From positions 1 through 64,000 of the forward strand of contig QRFJ01002320.1 of the NCBI GenBank assembly GCA_006176705.1: 64,000 bases of DNA. The letters run 5' to 3'. This document shows, one piece after another, positions 24,501-36,222 of this stretch. Under the pieces are notes generated by a model. It did no database searches. It saw nothing but the letters and a program-made list of their open reading frames with translations, and was not told where the DNA came from. A program made the position numbers and the translations under genes. Each line of letters begins with the position of its first letter. Within the stretch, counting starts at the first letter, position 1. The DNA is from Cocos nucifera. Taxonomy: Eukaryota; Streptophyta; Magnoliopsida; Arecales; Arecaceae.

Positions 24501-27500
24501 GATCTGGATATCCATGTTCCAACCCAAACCCGACCCGTTGACAGGTCTAGATGGCACTGGTGTAGGGTTTAGTAACAAGATGTTGGACCTTAATCAGTAG
24601 AGTAGATTTCTAATGCAATAAAGTTGTTTCAAGCAAAAGCAAAATATTTATCCATTGCACAAGATTTTTAAATTGTATTGTCGGGGGATTAAGGTACTAC
24701 TTGAACTCGCACCATCCCATCCAATAACAATATTGCACTTATCCTAGACAAGTAAACAGAACCCCTTGAGATAGTTCCACAAGTGAACCAACCTTGTACT
24801 GACCTCGTATGACTTGATTCACCAATTATTGTTTTATCCTTTTCCAAATTTGAACCAGCTAGTGTGGTCTGTGGCAACCCATACCACCATTATATGATGA
24901 AGCGTACTTTGTTGTCCGGAAACCGATATGGGCCCAAAAATTGATTTTCTAATCCTTGCGTACTGGAAACAAAAAAAATCTGATTACATTTATGCTAAAA
25001 AACAATCCCTATAGATCTAAGGACTTTTATTGGTTGAACCTGCGCATCCACTCCACTACTCACTTATTTGCCTAGTCCTATGTTGTTGGTTGGGGATTGG
25101 TGCAATACATAGGAGCAAATGGATTTTAGGTAGTTCCAATGAAATTTGTCCAATCTACAAGTCCACATCCCAAGTGGGTAGGGAGCTTGCAAGTGAAATA
25201 TTTTCCTTATAACTCTATAGTCATCATTAGAGTGATTCAATTATCAAACAGCACCTAGATTTATACTTGAGTGTTTAAATTCCATTACCAACCACCAAAT
25301 CAAGTTGGTGCCGGGTTGATATGGTACCGAGATGCTAATGTCCCAATTCTTAGGACAATTTACCACCTATATCAAGATAATTTTTTTTGCTTTTCTTAAT
25401 TTTTAACTTTTTTATTTAAATGAAATATTGATATATTCTAAGATATAGAGGGCAAGCCTCAATGCAACAATAACATTCCTCCATTGTGATCAGGGAGTCA
25501 TGGGTTCAAAATATAGAAACAATCTATCCATATGTCAGGGTAAGATTGCATACGTATGCTCTCTCAGACCCTAAAGTGGTAGAAGCCTCATCCACTAAGA
25601 TGCCCTTTTTTATTGATATATCTGAATATCCTTAAATCAATGATAAGATATATGGTACTGGTACTGGTATCTTCCTCTCTCTTTTACTCTATTTTAGCCT
25701 AAGGCACATCGTGAAAGAACCAGGAGAAAAGAGAGTATGCGCTATTTTCTTCAAAAAAGAAGGGAGCCTGTTATGACCCACATGGTACCTACTGAACCTA
25801 CTTATCCCAACCAGTTTTGAGTGGGATGGGCAGAATATCCTAGTTCATGAAGGAATTGGTGTCTCATATCCATCCCTCATACCATGTTCTCTGTGCAACA
25901 TTAAAATACAAGCGAGATGAGTCAGTACTAGTAGAACCTGAATCCTTGCTCATATTTCTATCCAACAAAAGGTGCATCATATGCATCGTTCTAGCAGCAT
26001 GTCAACATGTCAAATTCTTGGAAACTTATAATTTGAAAATTGACACTTATAATTAAAATTGATAAAACTATGAAAATGTAGAATTGTAAAGTACAAAACA
26101 AGCAAGCACTTAATACATGCTAAAGAAATAAGTAATAGTACCATGAAAAAGAGATTTTTTTTTATATTTTTAATTCAATCTAACAATAATTAAGTACTGG
26201 TGTGTATCAATGTCTTTGGGGTTGTATGTATAAGGTAACAATATCATTACACCTCTCATACCACTATACCGAATCATAGTATTTCATCTTTGTTTTGCCT
26301 GTTGACCACAAGAGATATAACATATGCCAATTTGATATCACATTGTAGTGATACATGCCGACTGGTAAGGTACTAGTCCAAGTAATGATACTGATACTTC
26401 AACCTTTGATTCATCTTGCTAAAATACATATTTTATTAAAGGATTCTCAAAGCATGGTTACTTATCTACGTTTCACTAAATTCTCAGATGTCATGTATAT
26501 GATACCAACTCCAATGTTGCGCACATACAAGCATTAACTAATTTGATCCATTAGAAGGCCCTCATTCTTAGATTTTTGACTAAGATTGGATCTAATTGAT
26601 AGATAACCATTAATGAACAGAGATTCTACATGTCGATGATCATCTGAAAGGAATAAATTAGAAATCCAACCCAATAACATGCAGATGTTATTTTGAGTCT
26701 ATCAATTTATTTTATGATTATGAATTGTTTGTCTCATCAAATAGACATTATTAGATTCTTACTTATATAACTTAATATAATGCGATCATAATCAAGTCGA
26801 TCTAATTTGTCAGCAGCCAATATAAAGTTCCATCACCAAGATTGCATATTCTAAGGGTCTTCAATTCATGAATTGATCATTTATGGTATGATATGGTGGT
26901 TAACAATTCATACAATTTATCCCTAGACTCTAGCATGTGCATGATATGTATCACAATCATGTGGATTTGAAGGGGCAGATCAGAGACATCAGCAAAATAA
27001 AGCAAAGGTTAACATGTTTGCCTCCTAGTTGGTGAATGAGGTATAGAAAATCATGGAATTCTTTTAGTGTGTAAGAGGTGGGGTTGGGTGGAAATAGGAG
27101 CAACAACCAAAAAATGCATGCATGATGTTTGAGAGGAGTGAGAATACATGAATAAACAGGCCAAAAGAGAGAAAAGCCAAACTAGTATATGTGGAGCCAG
27201 AAGGGTAGCAAGTTTTTAAATTTGCAATATCATTGACTAGCTACCATGCACAATACAGGTTAACATACATGCCAACTTTACATAAATAGATCGTACTCTG
27301 TTTTAATCAGTATTCTCATTTGCTTAGAAACATTCACAAATCAGGGACATGCTCCCAATTGAAGCTCATCAAAGATAATACTAAACATGGATCAATGTCA
27401 TACCCAACACAGAAGTAGTCTTATAATATTATACCAATTATGATATTTGAACTTTTGTTGCGCAGCCCAAATACTCATACCTTTACAATGCTAGGGCGGT

Positions 27501-29584
27501 AACTAAGGCTCTCAAATGAACCAATCGTCGAGCTCAACTTGAGAAAAGCTCATATCAAGCTTAATTTGAAGCTAAACAAATCAAGTTTAAACCAGCAAAA
27601 TAAGCTCAATTAATTTCATGCCATGCCAAAAGTTGACCCAACTCAATCAGGCTAGCTCGATAAGGCTCGAATATATCTATATTGTATAACTTGTATATTA
27701 TATGGATAATATACTATTGGATGATGTACTATTGGAATCAATTATTTCTTTATTCTTGGAATCAATTAAATGTCAATTAGGGATTCAACCAGACTTAAAT
27801 CAAGTTATAATTCATGTTTGGCTTGGTTAAAAATTAAAACCAAATTTAGCTTAAAAGGCAACTAAACCAAGCTTGATCCTAGAGTCTTAGCTTAAAATTA
27901 ATTTCAAACCAAGCTTGACCAGGCCCATGCTTAATCAAGCTCAGTTCGACTATAGTGGTATCACTACCTTGAACCAATTCCTTGCAAAGCTATCAACAAC
28001 CAGTACGATAAGCTCTGTTAGCCCAATAACTTCTTACCGCTTAGTTCATGATCTTAATGAATTATAATGGGCTTACCATCTTTTTTCTAAAAAATTAAAA
28101 AAAAAATCATTGCTTTTTTCCTTTTTTGGGGCATGTCTCACATCCATAACACAGAAGCATCCTCTTCTTGCATATTAGCGATGATGTTGATAGAATACTT
28201 GATTGCAGCTCATTTGATCCACATCCATTATGATTCTTGCTTTTCTTCTAATCTCAACAGCATTTTAATATGTAGCACTTAGTACTGCAAATTAAGTAAT
28301 AGGACATTATTGTTTCTAATTACAAATTTAAAGAGATGGTTCTAGAAATGTCAAGTGGACTACCTAGTTTATCATATATCATATAAAAAAGTATAACTGC
28401 ATTTATTGTTCAGATTTTATTCTCCTAGCCTATTCATTCAATTGGAAATTTATGTTGTTCACTCATATTATCATCACCAAAGCCTTTTACCACAAAATTG
28501 GGTCAGCTATGGCACATAATATTCGGTTGTGAAGGCTTCTGAAATGACTAGGCATATTTCTGGAGCCACTATGAATTTGACATAAACCATTTGCAAGTTG
28601 TTGGCAGATCCTAGCAAGAAAGGCTTGCCATTAAAGTGAGAAGGCTGCTTGACTGATTGTAAGACCAATTTTATCTGCTGCGGTTTCAGCTCATGTAAAC
28701 AAATAGTAACCCTCTAAAATTCCCAAATAACTTTAAACGAGAACATGCAAGAATGAGTGAAAACCCAAAATGATATAGTTTGAGTCATGAATGTCAGTCC
28801 TTAAAAGTGCTTTCGAACAACCATCACACAATGAAAATGAAAGAAATAGATAAAAGGTAAAATCATGTGTTTGGCCTCGAAGTACATATTGTAACCATAG
28901 ATCTAGCAATACAAAATCGGAACCATTTATGATTCTTGCATTTCCCTATATCAAGGAAAGACATCTAGAGGGCCAAGAAAGAATGTACCATCCTGCTCTA
29001 TCCTATCGCTGTCACCCTTCCTTCTCTTCATGTGTTACATGGACCACCATCATCTCCAGTCAAATTAACTTTACAATCACATGGTCTCTCATGCATGCTT
29101 TTTGCCATTCATTTCTCCAAGGTTATGCACTTCTATGGGGGACCTATTTTTCAGTAAAAAATAATACATCAAGTCTTACTCCTTGATGTAGGACTTGTTA
29201 CCACTTAAATCTTCCAACCAAAAAAATTTACGACATGGACCGCTCTATTCTTTTCTTTGCACATTATTTCCAAACTCATCTCCTAGCATAGCATCTACCC
29301 AGTAAAAAAAAAAAAAATTATAACCAGCCAAAGTTTACCAATGTTAAGGTGGAAACTTCTCGATACCTCCACAACCCATGCTGCCATCCAACCGGCCGGA
29401 CCCACTTGTCTCCAGAGCGGACCAGACAACCAGACAACAGTAGATAGTACAAGAGCATGGTAAGCAAACGCTTGTATCCATTCATATTTTTCACAATTCT
29501 AGTTCCCCATCTGAATGATTAAACAAGTAAAATGGAATGAACTAGAACAGAACACAATACTGAGAGTGCTCAATGAAGTTTCAC

Positions 29585-29622
<38 letters not shown>

Positions 29623-30962
29623 TTGACCGGAAAAGTTCCCGCCGGGAACTTAGTTGTGAGCAGCTCCCGGAGCCGCCTCACAGCCTTCACCTTGTTTGCA
29701 AGTATGTCCAGCAGCGGCAACAGCTCCTCAATCTTCAACGGGAAATCCTCCGTGAGCCAAACCGTCGGCCTCAAGCTCTTGACCATCTCCTTCTCTTTGC
29801 TCTTCCCCACCCTCGCTGCCCTTGCTGCCCCACCCTCATGCGGCACATCCACACTTCTCCTTCTGCCCGTCTCCATTCCATCCGGGCCCCTATTCGCGAA
29901 CCTACCCCGCTCGTAGCAGCTATGGCGCGGGGGCAGATCGGGAATCTCGGCGACGAGAAATCCCTCCTCGTCGTCCTCGCGAAGCTCAAGGGGGAGGATC
30001 TCCTCCTCCGCCTCCTCGACGGCCTTCATCGTCTTGAAGCTGAACACTACATTGTGGATCTCGTACACTCGGGCCTTCCACTCCCCTACCATCTCCGTCT
30101 TCTCCCGCCGCCGCCAGTTGGTCCGCCCCACCAGCTCCGCCGCCGTGATGTCCAGCCCTGGCCGGTAGGCGCTCGCGTCGGCGACAATGTCGGACTCGTC
30201 CGGCCCGGGAGCCGGCGAGTCGGCGCCCTCGAACGCGTCGTGGATCTCCTTTCGGGCGCGGTCGAGGACAAGGAGGGACCCCGCCGGGAGGTGGGAAGGG
30301 GCGGTGCCTCCACCGCCGGCGCTGGAGCCGAGGAAAAGGAAGGACTGGTCGGCACGGCGGACGCGGAGGCCGTCAAAGCCGGCGAGGGAGGTGTCAGCGC
30401 GGAGGTTGGCACCGCGCTTCCAGATGCGGTAGGTGTCGGAGGGGGCGGCGCGGGAGAGGAAGGGGAGGAGGGAGCTCTCGAAGTGGAAGGCGAGCTCGAG
30501 ATAGAAGTCCGGGACGCGGCGAAGGGCGGCGAGGAGCGGGGGAAGGCGGCGACGGAACTTGGACCAGGCGGACAGGCGGTGATGGCGGAGGAGGAGGAGG
30601 GCGAGGCGGCGACGGCGGAGGCAGAGGGCCTCCTGGAGGGGGGTCCACCCGGAGGCATTCTGGAGGGAGGGGTCAGCGCCGGCGGCGGCAAGGGCGGAAG
30701 CGGCGGCAGGTCGGTCAAGGCGGACGGCCAGGTGCAGGGGGGTGTCCCGGCGGGGGACGTCGCGGCGGTCGACGACGGCGGCGATCTCGTCGGCGATGCG
30801 TTCCTGAATCACCGAGTCCGACTCGGTCAGTATGTGCGACGGGTGGGCGAGTCGGGGGAGGGCGGAGAGCAGGCGGGTCAGGCGAGTCATGTCGCCGAGC
30901 GCCACCGCATAGTGGGCGGGGCTATGGGCGTAGTCTTCTATTCTCACCCTCTCCTCCTCCAT
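21575..30962 (-). CDS. Ankyrin-repeat/GPCR-chaperone protein (ANKRD13-like), two exons, 564 aa
   Basis: Host gene on the minus strand. Exon 1 is 30962-29622 (447 codons) and exon 2 is 21928-21575 (117 codons plus TGA), both in phase 0. The donor is AAG|GTAAAA and the acceptor CTGCAG|GTTGCC. The join FPVK|VAIPIVPTVRV reproduces the continuous family motif. Ankyrin repeats cover residues about 12-40 and 73-128 (DTPLHLAVRLDRPAAASAL; GWTPLQEAL). The GPCR-chaperone domain covers about 160-545, with FYLELAFHFESS, YRIWKRGANLRADTSLAGFDG and, in exon 2, DPFTIPSDYTWVD. The basic tail is rich in Lys and Arg. Animal ANKRD13 proteins act at endosomes or the ER on membrane cargo; the plant role is not established, and no ubiquitin-interacting motif was seen. 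The ATG context (A at -3, G at +4) is strong. Exon 1 is very GC-rich and exon 2 is not. The TGA overlaps a good donor (AAG|GTGAGT at 21578), so a further 3' exon is possible. Confidence 0.9.
23470..23655. repeat. CATACCATAC short repeats flanking the hAT insertion
   Basis: Dense copies of CATACCATAC and GGTACC-type words occur here. Two near-copies of a unit of about 26 bases containing CATACAGATGCTTTCCTTG lie at about 23575-23625. The hAT element inserted at the right end of this tract. Confidence 0.6.
23656..24549. mobile_element. Non-autonomous hAT element, 894 bp, in the ANKRD13-like intron
   Basis: The terminal inverted repeats are TAGAGCTGTCAACGGGCCGG at the left and TAGACCTGTCAACGGGTCGG read inward from the right. 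The 8-bp target duplication GATGGCAC is exact (23648-23655 and 24550-24557). An 8-bp duplication and TAG-starting ends fit the hAT superfamily. The interior lacks a transposase and is a CT-rich tract (about 23900-24390) with CTCTCTCCCTCT and CTCGCTCGCCG words, flanked by GATCCGG/CCGGATC-rich arms. Open frames across the CT-rich part on both strands are low-complexity shadows. A relative of the same family lies at 43249-43450. Confidence 0.88.
29587..29619 (-). repeat. 33-base A homopolymer immediately after the intron donor
   Basis: On the gene's strand the intron starts GT (29621-29620) followed directly by 33 A. An open reading through it would add a poly-lysine tail, which is an artefact of not splicing. 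Confidence 0.9.
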
Positions 30963-31400
30963 TCTCCACTCCCACTCTCTACACCTGAAACCAAGAAGAG
31001 AAGAGAATAGGGGAAGAAGAGGCCCAGGAGAAGATGAAACTGGATGGATTTCTTTTTATTTTTCCTTCGTTCTTTAGCTTCGTTCTTTCCTTTCTTCGTC
31101 TCTCCCTGATCTCTAGCGGTAGCTTTATTGGGGTTGGGATCCGGAGGTGGGGGTTGGGGCGGGGGGTTTCTTTTTTGTCCTCCTCATTTCCTTCTTTTTG
31201 TTTTGCCGAGTCTAATTAAAGAGGGAGGAGATGTGACGGTGGATGTCAGGTAACGGATGCGACGAGAGGGAAGGGAATGAGCGGGGCAGCGGGCCAGTAA
31301 CAGTCTCCGAGCTCGCGCCTCGGCTGTTTCTTGCCATACATATTACATACAGAAATCATCTTAAACGCACTTTCCGTTTTTCACAATCGTATCCCTATAT
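30963..31400 (-). promoter_or_regulatory. Upstream region and likely 5' UTR of the ANKRD13-like gene
   Basis: The 60 or so bases before the ATG are pyrimidine-rich on the gene strand (CTTCTTCCCCTATTCTCTTC), as is common for plant 5' UTRs. A weak A/T-rich TATA-like stretch (AAAAATAAAAAGAAA) is at about 31050-31065. No sharp promoter motif can be named with certainty. GC content falls abruptly beyond 31330. Confidence 0.4.
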
Positions 31401-34283
31401 TTTTTTTATTCGCCGTTGAAGAAAAAGGAGAGTTATTGGAGTACATTTAACAAAAAGGGGCTGGAGTCTCTGAAGTTGGTCCCTTGAAGTTTGACGAACC
31501 ATCTTTACAGAGGAAAGCGAAGAGAAGAAAGCGATTGGTGGGGAACGTGCCATGTCATCTTGGTCACTGGTTTTTTTTTTTTTTTTTTTTTTTGGGATGT
31601 CCTTCTGAGATCTATGGTCTCCTTCCGAAAGGAAAAGAGACAGCTGGTCGGAGACTTGACCGTAGAGAGAGACCGGTTCGCTGAAGTGCGGCGAAGGGGC
31701 AGAGTAAGCAAATTGATTGGATGAAACTCGGACTCGTTGGAATAATAAGCCAAGAGCCTGGTTTTCGGAATCATGGGGAAAATTGTTCCGTGCACCAATG
31801 GCTTGATAGAACCAAAGGCACGAAGGTAAAAGATTTATCAAAAATCTATATTTTTTTAAATAAATATTTTTTAAATAAAATTTAGATAAAAAAATAATTT
31901 ATTTATATTTTTTTATACATAAAAAAATAATTTGAGAATCTATTATCCATATTCTTTTACATTACTAATTTTCTAGATAAATTACTGAAACATATCTATA
32001 TTTTTTATAATATTTTTTACTATATAAATATTTATATTATATTATATTATATTAATATCTTATATTAATATAATATAATATATATTATTATATATAATAA
32101 TATGTTATTATATTATTATTATTATTATTATAGTATTATATTATCATAATATATTATATAATATAATAATATATTATATTACAATAATTTATTATAATAT
32201 TATAATATAATAGTCTATATTATGTTATAATATATTATATTATAATAATATATTATAACATCTAATAATATATATTATTATAATATTATATTATGTTAAT
32301 ATCTTATATTAATATAATATAACATATATTGTTATATAAAATGACATATTATTATAATATTATATTATCATAATATATTATAATAATTTATTATAATATG
32401 ATAATATAATATTCTATATCATATTATAATATCTAATATAAATATTATTATATATTATATTATGTTATATTATTATTATGATATATTATATTATATTATA
32501 TTATATTATATTATATTATATTATAAGGTTTAGGATATAATAGGAATGAGTTAAAAGAGTTACTTTTTTTTGTTGATGAAAAAATGATGTAGCTACTTTT
32601 TAGAGGGATAAAAAAAAAATTTATTTCATGATTAAATGTTATCTAAGAAAAAATATTTTTTTATTTTAAAAAATATGAGAATATAAATAAGTTAGTCAAT
32701 AAAAATATATATCAATTTATTTATAAAAAAATAGATCCTAAATTTAATCAGGATTGATCAAGAATGAAGTTGGTGGATTATAGTTTGAAACCAAAATTTC
32801 CAGTTTCAAACCCTATCCAATCAATTGTATGCCAAAAGAAGCTGCCTTGAATGCCTTGCCCAAGAGAAGGAAAAGATCGGGTTATTAAGCAAAAGGAGCC
32901 AGGATTTCCAAAGTGGACCCAGCTAGCCTCTTCATGGATCATGGTGATGACAATTAAATCAAATTTAATTAAATTAAAATTAATTATATTAATTTAAATC
33001 TAATATATTTATTAAATAAATTAAAATTTTAAATTAAAATTTAATTTATTTATTATATAGATAATTTAGTCCGATCAATATAATTTTTTTATTAAATATA
33101 TCAAGCTATATTAAATAAATTAAATATGTTATGTGAGTTTTTAATGGATTAAATAGATTTAAATAGGTTAAATATCATTTAAAAGGACTAGACGGATTGG
33201 ATCATGATCATCAGATTTAATTATTAAAAAGGTGAAAATCTATTAATGAATCAAAAATCTAAATATGAATTTAATTTATTGGATAAATAAATATAGATGA
33301 ACTGATCTATACTTATTTTATATCAAATACGAATTTACTTAAAATAGATTGTTCGCACACCACGGTTAGGTTGACAGGTGGGGTCAGAAATTACCACCCC
33401 TAGATTATAGCTAGCTGACTTGAATAAAGAGCTATCTCCATTAGCCTCTGACTTGGGAGACAGTTTAGTAGCTATGTCTTTTAATTATATAAGATGCACC
33501 TTATTGCTCAGAGTTGACGCAAGGACGCATGAAGCAATTTATTGGCTGGCAGCATCATGCTGTTACCCTTTTTGGACGCAAATCTCACAGTACACATTGA
33601 TGGATAGGCCATTAGGCCTAAAATTCCAGATTGGATTTGAATGTGTGCAAGCCTGAGGTCGTGTGCTGATGGCAAATATGGAAGCAGACGAAAGGATCCG
33701 AGAATTTTCACCATACTTCTGTCAAAACTTTTGATGATGTTAGTAAATTGTTGACCATCAATGAATTCTTACATGTAGAGTTTGGCCCAAATCCTATATT
33801 GAAAAATACATGAGAGTTCATCTAAATTTTTGGATATCAAAATGAACGGCACAAATAAAGCTAGGTTGCCAAAATGAAAGGTAGATATCCTAAATTGTGA
33901 AATTTTGCTACTAGATTTAATGTCACAAAAAGACTTCTGTAGAGGAGGGGGAGGAGAAGGGCAAGGAAGAGGCCTTGGCAGTGATGGTTGCGTTAACTTC
34001 TATGATGGTGGGGCTTAGATCGTCCGATACAAAGACCGAGCGGAGGAAAAGAAAGAAGGGGAGTGGGGGTGAAAAGCATGGGTTGATGGCGATAATTGGG
34101 CACCTCTTGCAATGGTAGGATATCATGGATTTGCCCATGATGGTAAAGGTGAGAAAGGAGAAGTGGAGAAGATGCTGATGATGGTGGGTGAGATCCACGG
34201 ATACCATATAATTATCAGGTGATATTTATCCCGGAAGAATTTAGTCCAGAACTTTGTTCAATAGGGTCTATAGGTATAAGTAC
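31401..34283. other. Intergenic, mostly AT-rich, no gene recognised
   Basis: A T23 run lies at 31571-31593. An extreme TTATA/TATAAT tract is at 31850-32530. A region at 32940-33400 ends with ACCACCCCTA, which reads inward as TAGGGGTGGTAATTTC, a common hAT-type end; a matching left end and target duplication could not be found. The 78-residue frame at 33420-33656 was not identified. Confidence 0.45.
31975..32530. repeat. AT-only low-complexity tract with TTATA units
   Basis: Almost no G or C for over 500 bases. The words TATTATA, ATATTA and TAATAT recur in both orientations. About ten uninterrupted TTATA pentamers close the tract near 32474-32524. Such a tract can form cruciforms and is easily collapsed in assembly. 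Confidence 0.85.
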
Positions 34284-34294
34284 GATATTACTAG
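34284..34294. repeat. Target site duplication of LINE, left copy
   Basis: GATATTACTAG here is repeated exactly at 35328-35338, directly after the poly-A run that ends the LINE. Confidence 0.85.
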
Positions 34295-35327
34295 ATAATG
34301 AATCTTTTCTAGGCTGGGTGATAAGGCAAATGTTTATTTTTGGGAGGATGCTTGGTTGGACCTTATCCCTTTATCCGAATAATTCAGTGGTCTTTATGCT
34401 CAAGCAACCAAAAAAAATGTATCGGTTGCGTCTCATTAGAGTTGAAGGATACTTGATTAGAGAATCAATGTTTACGGGCCTTTTATCTCTGGAAGAATCT
34501 AATCAACTGGACTACCTATATACCACTGTGGAAGCTTGCCCATAATGAGGTATACTCAGTCTCCTCTTATTACTCCTTAAATAATAGAGGGCTGAGGTGT
34601 TCTTACCAGAGTATTCTTTGGAGGGCGGCGGTTTCGAAGAGAGCAAAAATTTTTATTTGGTTGACACTAAAAAATAAGGTGCATACTTATGAAGTGCTCG
34701 ATAAGAAGAGATGGAATATTGGTTCTTCATGCATACTTTGTGGTATAAGACCTGAAACGATCCATCATTTAATGGCATGGTGCTCTTTTGTTTGCTCTAT
34801 TTGGAGAACGTTGAAGATCTAATTAAATCTGAGACTATGACCCATCAATTTGCATGGTCTTTGGTTTGGTTGGAGGAGAAAGAATTGGAAAATACTTAAT
34901 AGTAGCACAGGAAGTCAATTAATGGCAGCCATTTGCTGGAGTATTTGGATTGAGAGAAATAATCGAAGTTTTCTGAAGAGGATAAGCTCAATCCACATCA
35001 TATTGCAGAAAATTCTTCATCTTTATCGATCTTGGAGCCATCTTTATTCAGAAGAGAAGAAGAAATTACATGTGCAGCTCTGGATCTGGCTTGCTTTATT
35101 CTTTGCTAGTAATTTTGCGAGTATGTCTTCAACTCCATCTAACACTGTGATCTAATTTTCATTTTTTTTTTTTTGAAAATTTTTTTTCTTATGCTTATTT
35201 TCTGCTTGTCTCTCTCTATTCCAACTTCCTCTGTTTTAAGGAGGGCAAGTCTTGTAAAGATTTTTCTTTCATTTAGTAATACTAGAGGAAAGTATTTGCT
35301 TTTTTTTATTTCACTATAAAAAAAAAA
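34295..35327 (+). mobile_element. 5'-truncated LINE with zf-RVT remnant, 1.03 kb
   Basis: This is the 3' end of an L1-type LINE. Coding remnants in shifting frames include FWEDAWLDLIPL near 34340. Next comes the reverse-transcriptase-associated zinc-binding domain at about 34645-34820: IFIWLTLKNKVHTYEVL, then CILCG, HHLMAWC and SIWRTLK. ICWSIWIERNNRSFLKR follows near 34930-34990. A T-rich 3' UTR of about 160 bases ends in a short A run (35317-35327). The exact 11-bp target duplication and the lack of any upstream LINE sequence show 5' truncation at insertion. Stops make it inactive. Confidence 0.85.
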
Positions 35328-35356
35328 GATATTACTAGGTAAAAGTTGAAACTCAT

Positions 35357-36222
35357 GGGACTTGTTTGGTTGATGGGAGTAGGAGGTTGGGATATATGGT
35401 CAACCAAAAATATGAAAGAACCTCTCTTGTTTGATTGAAATTTTTAAAAGAAAGAGACTGAAAAATGATATTCTTACGAGAATAAATTTTCGTGGGAAAG
35501 AAAATCCTATGTAGGATAGGGATGGCAACTTTAGCCAATTCATTAGATGCCTGATTTGATCAAATGGGGTAGGTTTTATCTGACTCAATTAGAACCAAGA
35601 TGAATTTTACCTGATTTGATTAGAATTTGAGAGGGTATGGGCTCTAGAAAAAACTCCAAATCAGATTCAATTAGATACGAGAAATAAATGCCCTATCTCG
35701 AATCCAATCCAATATAACATTAATTCAAATATTTCTTTCAAAATTATAATTATTTTATAATATTTACATAATAAGTTTCTTATCAAATATTATTCGATCC
35801 CTCTTATCTATCAAATTCGATCCAAACCGAGATAAGCATGGGGAGGATATAGTTATATAATTTTGAATTACAAAATGGATGCGAGTATAGGCCAATTTGA
35901 CCTATACCTAACCATTATCATCCCTAATGTGGGATATTGGTTTCTTCCTTTTCCACAGGAAAAAAATTATGATCCATTTTATCTTTAAGAAGTTGTCTTG
36001 AAAATCATAAATAGAATATTTAATTTTTTTTATTTATTAAGAATATAATAGTTTATAAAGTTTTCTTAAGAAAATAAATGGTCAACCAAACATAAAGCAT
36101 TCTGTAATATATTATTTATTTTTATAATCATTTAAAAATATCAAAACTATTTTCTCAAGCATCATGCTCTCCAAAAAAAATATTTTAATAAATAATTTTT
36201 CTTTTAGAAACCAAATGGGCCC
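35357..36222. mobile_element. MITE-like element with inverted ends, interrupted by a smaller hAT element
   Basis: The left end GGGACTTGTTTGGTTG and the right end read inward, GGGCCCATTTGGTTT, form imperfect terminal inverted repeats of a type common in plant MITEs. TGGTCAACCAAA words occur near both ends. No transposase. I could not find a convincing target duplication, so the superfamily is left open. The net size without the nested element is about 450 bases. Confidence 0.6.
35517..35926. mobile_element. Small non-autonomous hAT element (410 bp) nested in the MITE-like element
   Basis: The ends are TAGGGATGGCAAC at the left and TAGGGATGATAATGG read inward from the right. The 8-bp target copies are ATGTAGGA (35509-35516) and ATGTGGGA (35927-35934), one mismatch. 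Repeated GATTTGAT/AATTAGA words fill the inside and no coding is present. Confidence 0.8.

Larger units (their letters stand above)
21929..29621 (-). other. 7.7-kb intron of the ANKRD13-like gene
   Basis: The single intron joins FPVK to VAIP without loss of family residues, so no coding exon is expected inside. Contents: a hAT element (23656-24549); GGTACC/CATACC-rich repeats around it; a possible degenerate hAT-like repeat with many GAGCTCGA/AAGCTT words at about 27500-27980 (ends weakly inverted, no target duplication found); and the A33 tract (sense strand) next to the donor. The short open frames in it match nothing I know. The remainder is AT-rich unique-looking DNA. Confidence 0.8.

Noticed and set aside
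24121..24600. A 159-residue frame in the intron hAT element
   Set aside because: It reads the CT-rich core of a non-autonomous transposon and is low complexity on both strands.
27497..27985. A possible hAT element in the host intron with GAGCTCGA/AAGCTTG-rich interior
   Set aside because: The ends match only loosely and no 8-bp target duplication could be found; left as part of the intron description.
29499..29621. Extension of exon 1 through a poly-lysine run to a stop near 29499
   Set aside because: It lies beyond a valid donor; the spliced alternative matches the protein family and this does not.
29838..31010. A 390-residue plus-strand frame and several other long frames overlapping exon 1 of the ANKRD13-like gene
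   Set aside because: They are antisense shadows of a very GC-rich exon, with Gly/Glu/Ala or Pro/Ser low-complexity composition and no motifs.
33420..33656. A 78-residue frame with RTHEAIYWLAA, weakly like the end of a LINE RNase H domain
   Set aside because: Similarity is limited to a few residues and no neighbouring LINE sequence was found.
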